Positions 13,162-21,022 of a stretch of DNA of 27,165 nucleotides are shown here, piece after piece. The position numbers and the translations under genes were made by a program. The stretch is taken from the IMG/VR virus record IMGVR_UViG_3300029787_000253, positions 461 through 27,625 of that record; one strand, written 5' to 3'. The notes beneath the pieces were generated by a model, which had not been told where the DNA came from, did not search any database, and saw nothing but the letters and a program-made list of their open reading frames with translations. The DNA comes from a virus. Every line of letters starts with the position of its first letter. The stretch's first letter is position 1.

Positions 13162-15339
13162 ATGCTACAAAAACTAGGTTTTGCTCCAGGATTTAACAAA
13201 CAAGTTACCGAAACAGGCGCCGAAGGGCAATGGTTTGACGGTGATAACGTTCGTTTTAGGTATGGGACCCCTGAAAAAATAGGTGGTTGGAGCCAATTAG
13301 GGGATAGTGTGTTGACTGGAGCTGCAAGAGCTGTCCATCATTGGGAAAATAATGACAGTGTTAAATACGCTGCTATAGGAACTAATAGAATTTTATACGT
13401 ATATTCCGGTGGGACTTACTACGATATTCACCCTATCAGAACTACTTTAACTGGAGCTAATTTTTCATCTACTGGTGGTTCAGCAGCAGTAACTATTACC
13501 TGTTCTGGAGTACACGGATTAATAGAAGATGACATTGTTTTATTTGACAGTGTAACAGGTTTATCGGGATCTACTTTTACTAACGCTACATTTGAAGATA
13601 ATAAATTTATGGTCACGTCTGTGCCCTCAGCCACTACTTTTACAATAACTATGGCTACAGTAGAAGCCGGAACTCCGTTAAGCACTGACGGATCGGCATC
13701 TGTTCTTTGTTATTATAACGTTGGTCCTTCTCAACAATTAGGTGGCTTTGGATGGGGAACTGCTAACTGGGGCGGTGAAGCTAGTGCACCGGTAACAACT
13801 ACGTTAGCTTCTGCATTAACAAATACTGTTGATACTACAATTGTATTAACAGACTCTAGTCAATTTCCATCATCAGGAGAAATTAGAATTGGATCTGAGG
13901 ATATTAGTTTTACAGCTAACAACACGGGAACCAATACTTTAAGCGGAGGAGCAAGAGCCGTAAACGGAACTTCACCATCCACACACAGCTCTAGCGCAAC
14001 GGTTACAAATATAAGTGACTTTGTTGCATGGGGGGAGGCGTCTACAGCCGACTTTACAATCTCACCTGGGTTATGGGTTTTAGATAACTTCGGTCAAAAA
14101 TTAATTGCACTTATTTATAATGGTGCTTGTTTTGAATGGGACGGAGCTCCATCAAACGCAACAGCAACAAGAGCTACAATTATTCCAAACGCCCCAACTA
14201 AATCTCGTCACGTAATTGTTTCTACACCAGACAGACACTTAGTGTTTTTTGGAACTGAAACAAAAGTAGGAGACACAACTACACAAGACGATATGTTTAT
14301 TAGATTTTCTGATCAAGAAAGTATTGATCAAACAGATTCATATACAGTTACTGCTAACAATACAGCAGGCACACAAAGATTAGCCGATGGATCAAGAATT
14401 ATGGGAGCTATTAAAGGTAGAGATGCTATTTATGTTTGGACCGATACAGCTTTATTTCTTATGCAATTTGTCGGTGCACCATTTACATTTTCTTTCCAAC
14501 AGGTAGGAACTAACTGCGGACTACTGGGCAAGAATGCCTGTATAGAGGTAGACGGTGCTGCGTATTGGATGTCAGAGAATGGTTTTTTTACTTATGATGG
14601 TCAGTTAAAATCAATGCCTTGTTTAGTAGAAGATTTTGTTTACGATAGTATTAACACTACAGCCAGAGATTTAGTTAACGCTGGTTTAAATAACCTATTC
14701 GGAGAAATAACTTGGTTCTATTGTAACAGCGGGTCTAACGTTGTTAATAGACAGGTAACTTATAACTATCTAGACTCTACTACTCAAAGACCTATATGGA
14801 CAACGGGTAGTTTAGCTAGAACTGCGTGGCAAGACTCAGCGGTATTTGGTCTACCGCATGCAACTTATTACACAGCTAGTGACAACAACTCTTTTGATGT
14901 TACTGGTAATACGGACGGAACTACTATATACTATGAGCAGGAAACAGGGACCGATCAAGTCAACGCTGGAGGAGCTGTTACAGCTGTAATAGCCAACATA
15001 TCTTCTGGTGATTTTGACATTACACAAAGAAGAAGTAACACAGGCCAAACTGTTGGTATGCCTGACTTAAGAGGAGATGGAGAATTTATAATGAGAATTA
15101 GCAGGTTTATACCAGACTTTATAGATCAAACTGGAAACACATCCATTAAATTTAAAACTAGAATTTATCCAAACAGTTCACAAGTTACAAATACTTTTAC
15201 TTGCACATCTTCTACAACTAAAAAAGATGTGAGGATTAGAGCTAGACAAATTGCATTAGAAGTTGCAAACACAGCTAGCGGAGAAGATTGGAAACTTGGT
15301 ACATTTAGATTAGATATACACCCAGGAGGAAGAAGGTAA
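13162..15339 (+). CDS. Tail nozzle-like virion protein with inserted beta-module
   Basis: A 725-residue protein. The ATG lies about five bases after agga (13153-13156). The N-terminus ('TGAEGQWFDGDNVRFRYGTP' then 'EKIGGWSQLG') is the sort found in P22 gp10 or T7 gp12-like tail-tip proteins with a beta-propeller, and repeated strands such as 'KYAAIGTNRILYVYSGG', 'DRHLVFFGTETKVG', 'AIYVWTDTALFLMQFV' and 'AAYWMSENGFFTYDGQ' fit propeller blades. Residues about 194-205 hold a Trp-rich 'GFGWGTANWGG' like the fibre protein at 3019, and about 212-282 the third copy of the shared module. The C-terminus ('RQIALEVANTASGEDWKLGT' then 'FRLDIHPGGRR') resembles the end of many phage tail proteins. It is separated from the other neck genes by the fibre block and the oxygenase island. 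Confidence 0.7.
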   Translation: MLQKLGFAPGFNKQVTETGAEGQWFDGDNVRFRYGTPEKIGGWSQLGDSVLTGAARAVHHWENNDSVKYAAIGTNRILYVYSGGTYYDIHPIRTTLTGANFSSTGGSAAVTITCSGVHGLIEDDIVLFDSVTGLSGSTFTNATFEDNKFMVTSVPSATTFTITMATVEAGTPLSTDGSASVLCYYNVGPSQQLGGFGWGTANWGGEASAPVTTTLASALTNTVDTTIVLTDSSQFPSSGEIRIGSEDISFTANNTGTNTLSGGARAVNGTSPSTHSSSATVTNISDFVAWGEASTADFTISPGLWVLDNFGQKLIALIYNGACFEWDGAPSNATATRATIIPNAPTKSRHVIVSTPDRHLVFFGTETKVGDTTTQDDMFIRFSDQESIDQTDSYTVTANNTAGTQRLADGSRIMGAIKGRDAIYVWTDTALFLMQFVGAPFTFSFQQVGTNCGLLGKNACIEVDGAAYWMSENGFFTYDGQLKSMPCLVEDFVYDSINTTARDLVNAGLNNLFGEITWFYCNSGSNVVNRQVTYNYLDSTTQRPIWTTGSLARTAWQDSAVFGLPHATYYTASDNNSFDVTGNTDGTTIYYEQETGTDQVNAGGAVTAVIANISSGDFDITQRRSNTGQTVGMPDLRGDGEFIMRISRFIPDFIDQTGNTSIKFKTRIYPNSSQVTNTFTCTSSTTKKDVRIRARQIALEVANTASGEDWKLGTFRLDIHPGGRR
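13795..14007 (+). repeat. Shared beta-module, copy C
   Basis: Residues about 212-282 of the nozzle-like protein: 'TTTLASALTNTVDTTIVLTD', 'FPSSGEIRIGSEDISFTA', then 'LSGGARAVNGTSPSTHSSSA'. The strand order and spacing match copies A and B, but YTGIS and LTGCTRG have diverged to FTANN and LSGGARA. Confidence 0.55.
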
Positions 15340-16448
15340 TGGCTACTGATGAAGAAATAAGACAGGCGGGTTTTAAATATATTCCGCAACAAAAATATTT
15401 ACAAAACCCTTTTGAGTTACCTGAAAATCAAACACCGGATACTTCATCACAAGCACCGGTTGTTAATCAAGGTATAGTAAATACCGGTTCGTTTAATAAT
15501 GCTATTTCTCCATATAGCGATCTAGCAGCTAACTTTAATACTGCTATTAACGCAAGACAAAACAGATTAGAAAACCCAGACAAGCTCGCAAGTTTTTTAT
15601 CAGAAAAGTTTGGAATAGGTGGACAACGTTCTGTAGATCAAATGATACGTGATGCAACTGCATACAACATGTCACAATTAGGAGCTGGCGTTAACTCACA
15701 AATTATACCTCAAAATAATAATATGACCGGGCCGGAAATAAACGAAGCAATTGCTGAATACGCCGGTGATGAAACAAGCATTGGAAATTATCCTGTAGAT
15801 GATCCACGAGATGTAAGAAAAGATTTACCATTTGGATTAACCGGTATTCTATCTGCCATATCTCCAAGTAGTTATTACGATAAGATGACAATGCCTGAAC
15901 AAATTTATACACAAAGTCAAATGGGTTACACAGGGCCGACTGTATTTGGAGAAAACAATACTGGAGGAAGTAAAGATTACTTTGGTAGAAACGTAGTATC
16001 AGCTTTTGGTAACTATGCAGAGAAACAAGCAAAAGATATTCAAAAATTAGATGACCTATTTGGTTCCGAAAATTTTGCTAAAAAATATGGTGCAGATACA
16101 GAATTAACTTTTAATGAAGAGACTGGTCAATTTGAGTTTACTGGTACAAACGCAGCAAAAGTTGCACGAGCTAATAAAATGAACAGATTAAATCTACTAA
16201 GATATAATTTTGACAAACAAGGTTTGAAAAAACTAGACGACATTAAAGATCAAACTGGTTTTACCGATATAATGGAAGCAGACAATAAAGGAACTACTGA
16301 TTATGGAATTACTTCAGGAATTTCTGATGACTCTTATAGATCAGCATCAGAAACTAGAAGAAGAAGTGATCAACAAGATGTAGGTGCAGGTCTTGGCGGA
16401 TCTACTTTTGATTACAATGATCCTTATGATGAAGGTGGTGGAGAATAA
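15339..16448 (+). CDS. Unknown virion-associated protein
   Basis: A 369-residue hydrophilic protein rich in Asn, Gln, Asp and Gly. The start shares one base with the previous stop and has purine-rich aggaggaagaagg ahead. Residues about 20-55 are disordered-looking ('LPENQTPDTSSQAPVVNQG'). A middle part ('ASFLSEKFGIGGQRSVDQMI', about 84-103) looks helical, and residues about 225-300 ('NYAEKQAKDIQKLDDLFGSE') may form helices. The last 50 residues are Ser/Arg/Asp-rich with a 'GGGE' end. No catalytic motif or membrane segment is seen. I do not recognise it. Its position between the nozzle-like gene and the internal proteins suggests a virion or assembly role. Confidence 0.55.
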   Translation: MATDEEIRQAGFKYIPQQKYLQNPFELPENQTPDTSSQAPVVNQGIVNTGSFNNAISPYSDLAANFNTAINARQNRLENPDKLASFLSEKFGIGGQRSVDQMIRDATAYNMSQLGAGVNSQIIPQNNNMTGPEINEAIAEYAGDETSIGNYPVDDPRDVRKDLPFGLTGILSAISPSSYYDKMTMPEQIYTQSQMGYTGPTVFGENNTGGSKDYFGRNVVSAFGNYAEKQAKDIQKLDDLFGSENFAKKYGADTELTFNEETGQFEFTGTNAAKVARANKMNRLNLLRYNFDKQGLKKLDDIKDQTGFTDIMEADNKGTTDYGITSGISDDSYRSASETRRRSDQQDVGAGLGGSTFDYNDPYDEGGGE

Positions 16449-16612
16449 TGGCAAAAATTGTACAGTCATTAACTAGAGCAACTAAAGATTACGAAGAAAA
16501 AACATTTCAATCTTTGGTTAGAGACCTTGACTCTGTAATAACAAAATTAAATACTTCTTTTCAAGAAGAAGTTAAACAGGAGATAGAAGCAAAAAGTTTC
16601 TTTTTAGAATAA
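16448..16612 (+). CDS. Small helical conserved phage protein (54 aa)
   Basis: A 54-residue protein (first half: MAKIVQSLTRATKDYEEK; ends AKSFFLE) with its ATG and its stop each sharing one base with its neighbours (TAATG at both ends). The sequence is amphipathic helix throughout ('SLVRDLDSVITKLNTSFQEE'). Very similar short proteins with an 'LTRA..DY....F..L...L..II..LN..FQ' pattern sit among the structural genes of cyanophages and pelagiphages. The function is unknown; a small virion or assembly component is plausible. Confidence 0.7.
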   Translation: MAKIVQSLTRATKDYEEKTFQSLVRDLDSVITKLNTSFQEEVKQEIEAKSFFLE

Positions 16613-16971
16613 TGACAGTATCTAATGTATATAAATTTTATGGAGTAGACGACATAACTTCTACAGCGGCACAAACTATGTTTGGTACTTCAGTTGTTGA
16701 AGGGGTAACAAAACAAAACCCTTTAGTAAACGAAACCTATATTATTAAATCTCTTTTAGTTACATCTGCTGGAACGCCCACAGTAACGGTAGCCAATAAC
16801 GATATTACAACCATAAAAACGGCTGCTTTAACGGCCAATACAACTACAGAATTATTAACCCAACCGTTAATAATAGAAGGCGATACAGCCTTTAAAATAA
16901 CTTCTAGCACTACGGATTCATTTGACATTGCTATTAGTTATTTAAACATAAAAAAGGATAGAATAGACTAA
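16612..16971 (+). CDS. Small beta-rich virion protein
   Basis: A 119-residue protein with alternating Thr/Val-rich strands and no Cys, Trp or charged clusters before the end ('LNIKKDRID'). The pattern 'VNETYIIKSLLVTSAGTPTV', 'NTTTELLTQPLIIEGDTAFK' and 'TTDSFDIAISYLNI' fits a jelly-roll or beta-sandwich of the kind seen in small T4-like and cyanophage structural proteins. Start and stop overlap its neighbours by one base each. The role is not known; a decoration or collar-surface protein is the best guess. Confidence 0.6.
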   Translation: MTVSNVYKFYGVDDITSTAAQTMFGTSVVEGVTKQNPLVNETYIIKSLLVTSAGTPTVTVANNDITTIKTAALTANTTTELLTQPLIIEGDTAFKITSSTTDSFDIAISYLNIKKDRID

Positions 16972-17141
16972 TGAAAACAATAGAACCGGCAAAGGTAGAA
17001 ACAACGTACAGACATAAGCAAACAGGCGAGCTTTTTAAGGAAAGAAAAGACTGGGAATCAAAGGGATATAAGAACGAGGACATGGCTCAAGATGTAAATG
17101 TAATCATGCCTCCTCTTGATTTACTAAGTAAAACAAAGTAA
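16971..17141 (+). CDS. Small hydrophilic protein (56 aa)
   Basis: A 56-residue protein from ATG 16971, sharing one base with the previous stop. The core 'TTYRHKQTGELFKERKDWES' followed by 'KGYKNEDMAQDVNVIMPPLD' resembles short phage proteins whose basic centre and 'V.V.MP.LDL' end occur near internal-protein genes of marine phages. Lys-rich with an acidic middle, it contains no metal or membrane motif. The function is unknown. The correct codon usage and exact coupling make it a credible gene. Confidence 0.65.
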   Translation: MKTIEPAKVETTYRHKQTGELFKERKDWESKGYKNEDMAQDVNVIMPPLDLLSKTK

Positions 17142-17163
17142 AACGATTAATTAAGGTAAAATT

Positions 17164-18759
17164 ATGGCAATATCTAGATCTCAACAACCCCAACAAATGC
17201 AAGCAGGATTAGGCTCTTTACAAGACCCTAGGCAGGGTTATTTTTTAGGGAAGCTTGTTAAGAAAGCTACTAGAGGTATTAAAAAAGTTGTCAAAAGCCC
17301 ACTAGGTAAAGCTGCGTTAATGGCTGCAGTTGGTTTTGGTATACCGGGAACACAATTTGGTGGTCTTTTAGGTAGAGCAAGTTTTGGTGGAGCAGCAAAA
17401 GGTTTGTTTGGAAATGTAGGAGGTATTGGAAAACTCCTTGGAAGCACTGGTAAGTTTAGTACACTTGGAGATTTATTTAGAGTTGGTGGTGAGGCTGGTG
17501 CAAAATTTAGTGTGCCTAGAATGTTAGCCGGAGGTTTAGGTGCTACAGCAATTGCAGCTCCATTCTTTATGGGTGGTGATGAAGAGGACGAAGGTCCAGT
17601 AGATGTTATGGATCCAAGAGCAGTAGTACAACGTGCAAAAAATTATTACAGTGGTGCAGGTGATGCAGGAGCTGGTTTAGATTTTATGCCAAAGAAACAA
17701 TATGTAATGTCAAATTTTTATGCTGCTGATGGTGGACTAGCTAGTATTGATACACCTAAGAGAGGTATGGTTGATGGACCAGGAAGTTATGCTGGATTTA
17801 GATTACTACCTGAAAATTTAGGCACGAACAGACGTTCTCCAGGTAAATTTGATTTTATGAGAGAAACAGGACCTATTAGTAAAAGCGACAAAAAACTTTT
17901 AGAAAATTTATCAGAAGAAGATTTAGAAGAATTAAAAAAAATGAAAGGCCCTTTTATATTTGAATTGCTAGAAGAAATATTAAAAACTCCATACAGAATA
18001 AGAGGTGGTGAAGGTCCTTTTCCAACAGACTATGCTGCTGGTGGTCGTGCAGGTTATGCAAATGGCATGATGGTTGAAGAAGATGACGAAGAAGAATTTA
18101 TTAGATCAAAAGCAGGACAACCTTTTAGACAAAGAAAAACATTTTTAAATATGGGCGGTGAAGCAGGTCAAGCTCAAGTAGAACAAATGTTAATGATGGA
18201 ATATGTTAAGTATAAAAATCAAGGTGGGGACATGACTTTTGAACAATTTGTTCAAGCCATAATGCAACAACAAGAGGGCGCAGGTATGGAGCAACCAGAA
18301 CCAGTTATGATGGCTGCTGATGGTGGACCCGTGCCAGGATCGACAGTTGCAGGATACACAACACCAGCAGGATATAATAAATTTGATTATAGATCCGGTG
18401 GTGCTCCTGTTAGAGTTGGCGCACAAGAAGGTGGAATCATGGAAACTGAAGAGGCATCAGAAATGATTGACATGGGTGGTATGGAAAAAGATTATAGAAA
18501 CGAAGGTGGTTTTGTAGCAATGGGCGGCAAAGAAAGAGCTGACGATGTACCAGCAAGACTATCTAAAAATGAATTTGTATTTACAGCGGATGCTGTTAGA
18601 AATGCAGGAGGCGGCGATATAGATAAAGGCGCTGAAGTTATGGAAAATTTAATGAACAATTTAGAACAGGGCGGTGAAGTTTCTGAAGACTCACAAGGTC
18701 TAGAAGGTGCACAAGCAATGTATGATCAACAACAAATGTTACAATCGAGGATGATATAA
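17164..18759 (+). CDS. Internal virion / DNA-ejection-type protein
   Basis: A 531-residue protein. Residues 1-50 are basic ('GKLVKKATRGIKKVVKSPLG'); about 50-140 are Gly/Ala-rich with hydrophobic stretches ('ALMAAVGFGIPGTQFGGLLG', 'GGLGATAIAAPFFMGG') that could insert in a membrane. Then comes an acidic spacer (DEEDEGP) and a long region with repeated double-glycine motifs ('AADGGLAS', 'AAGGRAG', 'AADGGPVPG', 'RSGGAPV', 'NEGGFVAMGGKE'). The block 'DDVPARLSKNEFVFTADAVR' (about 460-479) is one I recall from internal proteins of marine phages. The basic-hydrophobic-Gln-rich layout suits an ejected internal protein that crosses the cell envelope. It is followed with one-base overlap by another such gene. 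Confidence 0.65.
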   Translation: MAISRSQQPQQMQAGLGSLQDPRQGYFLGKLVKKATRGIKKVVKSPLGKAALMAAVGFGIPGTQFGGLLGRASFGGAAKGLFGNVGGIGKLLGSTGKFSTLGDLFRVGGEAGAKFSVPRMLAGGLGATAIAAPFFMGGDEEDEGPVDVMDPRAVVQRAKNYYSGAGDAGAGLDFMPKKQYVMSNFYAADGGLASIDTPKRGMVDGPGSYAGFRLLPENLGTNRRSPGKFDFMRETGPISKSDKKLLENLSEEDLEELKKMKGPFIFELLEEILKTPYRIRGGEGPFPTDYAAGGRAGYANGMMVEEDDEEEFIRSKAGQPFRQRKTFLNMGGEAGQAQVEQMLMMEYVKYKNQGGDMTFEQFVQAIMQQQEGAGMEQPEPVMMAADGGPVPGSTVAGYTTPAGYNKFDYRSGGAPVRVGAQEGGIMETEEASEMIDMGGMEKDYRNEGGFVAMGGKERADDVPARLSKNEFVFTADAVRNAGGGDIDKGAEVMENLMNNLEQGGEVSEDSQGLEGAQAMYDQQQMLQSRMI

Positions 18760-19667
18760 TGTCAATAGCAGAATTTTTAGAACCGGCGATAAAAGATTAC
18801 GCAACACAAGCAAAAGCAACTTATTCAGCACCCATAGATACGTCTCAATTTACTGGTAGACAGTTTGTTGCGGGCGAAGATCCTTTACAATCACAAGCAA
18901 TTAGTATGGCTCAACAAGGTGTGGGTTCTTATGCACCATTTTTACAAGCTGCACAAGTTGCACAACAACAAGGGGCCGGGGCTCTAGGACAATCAGCTCA
19001 AACTATTGGTGGACTAAGTGCATTAACTGGACCACAAGCTTACCAACCTTTTATGTCTCCGTATCAGTCACAAGTTATTGACACAACTCTTGCAGAGTAT
19101 GACAGACAAGGTTCAGCGGGAGAACAGGCAATTAAAGATCAAGCTGTAGCTTCAGGTAATTTTGGTGGTGGAAGAGAAGGTGCACAGTTAGGTCAGTATC
19201 AATCGGATAGATTAGCGGACAGAGCTGCACTACAGGCATCTTTATTACAACAAGGATTTAATCAAGCTGGTCAAGCAGCACAACAAAATTTTGCAAATCA
19301 AGGCGCTATTTCAACTGCACAACAAGGACTAGCTGGTGCGTACGGAAATCAAATGAATCAACAATTTGGTTTATCTGATTTTGGTAGACAAAGTATGGGC
19401 CAAGACATTTCTTCATTAGGAACTCTTGGTGCAATGAGACAAGGATTATCACAAGCTCAACTTCAAGCAGATCAACAAGCTGTTAGAACAGGTGCATACG
19501 AACCTTATGGAAGGCTTTCACAATACGGTGGTACATTAGCTCCTTTCTTTGGAGGCGTAGCTGGACAACAATATTCTGATCAAGGACCAACAAGTCCATT
19601 CTCAACAGCATTATCTACTGCTTTAGGAATTGGTGGGTTGTTTGCTAAAAACCCATTTAGGAGTTAA
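18759..19667 (+). CDS. Internal virion-type protein, Gln/Ala/Gly-rich
   Basis: A 302-residue protein. Gln, Ala and Gly dominate ('QAISMAQQGVGSYAPFLQAA', 'GFNQAGQAAQQNFANQ', 'LSQAQLQADQQAVRTGAYEP'), a composition typical of internal or ejected proteins beside larger ones. The recurring 'S.F.A.....QSQ....Q.G.' spacing suggests long amphipathic helices. The C-terminus 'LGIGGLFAKNPFRS' is short and hydrophobic, then basic. Start and Shine-Dalgarno (gagg) lie at the previous stop. A role in DNA ejection or capsid interior is inferred from neighbours and composition. Confidence 0.6.
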   Translation: MSIAEFLEPAIKDYATQAKATYSAPIDTSQFTGRQFVAGEDPLQSQAISMAQQGVGSYAPFLQAAQVAQQQGAGALGQSAQTIGGLSALTGPQAYQPFMSPYQSQVIDTTLAEYDRQGSAGEQAIKDQAVASGNFGGGREGAQLGQYQSDRLADRAALQASLLQQGFNQAGQAAQQNFANQGAISTAQQGLAGAYGNQMNQQFGLSDFGRQSMGQDISSLGTLGAMRQGLSQAQLQADQQAVRTGAYEPYGRLSQYGGTLAPFFGGVAGQQYSDQGPTSPFSTALSTALGIGGLFAKNPFRS

Positions 19668-19669
19668 CA

Positions 19670-21019
19670 ATGAGACCATTAAATAGACCGATGTTTAGAT
19701 ACGGTGGACCTATTAAACAAGGTATTATGTCTGGCATTAGAGAACCTAAAAAGAATGGTGGGTCTATGAGAGAAAAACAAGGTAAGTATTTAGTAGGTGA
19801 TCCAATTTATCCAAAAACAGATGGTAGAGCACATCATGCTATTTTTGGTGGCGTAGGTGTAGCTGCAGCACTTGCGGCAGCAGGTAGAGCTGGAATGAGG
19901 TATATTCCCCAACTATATAGAGCAGGTAAAAGAATTTTTGGTAAAACTACACCAGCTTCAATTACAAAAGGTGGTTCTAGAGTACCCGGTGCATCTGGAA
20001 GTTATACTCCAGTAACTATAAACCCAGCTAAATTTACTCCTAATTTTTTAGGAAAAGATCCTATTCTTAGAACAATTGCAGGCGGTGGAGCTATTGGATC
20101 TAAACTTATTAAACCTGCCGGTAAATTTATGTTTGGTTCTCCAACAGGATTAGTCCTAACTGGTCTTGGTGGTAAACAAGCATACGATATGTTAAAAGCA
20201 GATCCTAAAAAAGATACAGATGGAGACGGCATATCTGATATTAATAAAAAGAAAAGAGCAATAGGCATGCCAGAAAATTTAACTCTTGGTGGAGGACAAA
20301 ATATTCCTGACCCAAGACCTGAAGGTCCATCAGCTGCAGAAATAGCAAAAGCTAGAATGAATGCAAACAAAAAGAAATATTATGAAATAATGGGTATTGA
20401 TAAAATGGGTAAAGAAGCCGTAGGCGATTCATTAATTAATGCAAGCAGAGCAATCAATGCACTAAACATGGAAGGCGTTGGATTAAAAGAAGGTCTAAAA
20501 TCTGGTAAACTACAGAATTTAGTTATCGAAGGTATTAGTAAAGCTATGGATAAACCAGGCAAAACTAAACAAGCGGTTGATGCAGCTATACTTAAAGCAG
20601 AAATTACAAAAGATATTAATGAAGGCAAAGGTGGTACTTATTATCAAAATGCCAAAGATTATGCTAAGATGAAATATGGTGAAGTCACTCCAGATACAAT
20701 GGCAAGAGCATATAAAGATTTAGGATTTAACAAAGAAACTTCGTTTGCAGAAGATGTAATAACAAACGCTAAAAATATTGGAGGCGGTGCCGTAACTTCT
20801 GATGTGTTAAAACTAACAATCCAAGATAGTTTAGGTACTGTTCCTACTGTTCTAGCAGACACAACTAAAATGGCTGAAATTAGAAAGTCAGATGACTTTA
20901 CAGATGATAGAGATTTTGCTTTAAAAGCTGTAGCACAAAAACCTGATGGTATTTATATAATAGATACAATTGCCGTAGCAGTTCAAGATGGTACACCGCA
21001 AATAGTATTCGAGGGGTAG
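19670..21019 (+). CDS. Internal virion-type protein with RYGGP start and Ca-binding-like motif
   Basis: A 449-residue protein. The start 'MRPLNRPMFRYGGPIKQG', followed by 'NGGSMREKQ...YLVGDPIYPKTDGR', is a pattern I associate with internal or ejection proteins in pelagiphage-like genomes. Residues about 56-75 are a hydrophobic Ala/Gly stretch ('FGGVGVAAALAAAGRAGM'). At 182-190 'DTDGDGISD' has the spacing of EF-hand or thrombospondin type-3 Ca2+-binding loops. Residues about 195-440 are helical and charged. It has a clear Shine-Dalgarno (aggag, 19659-19663). A role in the ejected channel is inferred; enzymatic activity is not indicated. Confidence 0.62.
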   Translation: MRPLNRPMFRYGGPIKQGIMSGIREPKKNGGSMREKQGKYLVGDPIYPKTDGRAHHAIFGGVGVAAALAAAGRAGMRYIPQLYRAGKRIFGKTTPASITKGGSRVPGASGSYTPVTINPAKFTPNFLGKDPILRTIAGGGAIGSKLIKPAGKFMFGSPTGLVLTGLGGKQAYDMLKADPKKDTDGDGISDINKKKRAIGMPENLTLGGGQNIPDPRPEGPSAAEIAKARMNANKKKYYEIMGIDKMGKEAVGDSLINASRAINALNMEGVGLKEGLKSGKLQNLVIEGISKAMDKPGKTKQAVDAAILKAEITKDINEGKGGTYYQNAKDYAKMKYGEVTPDTMARAYKDLGFNKETSFAEDVITNAKNIGGGAVTSDVLKLTIQDSLGTVPTVLADTTKMAEIRKSDDFTDDRDFALKAVAQKPDGIYIIDTIAVAVQDGTPQIVFEG

Positions 21020-21022
21020 AAC

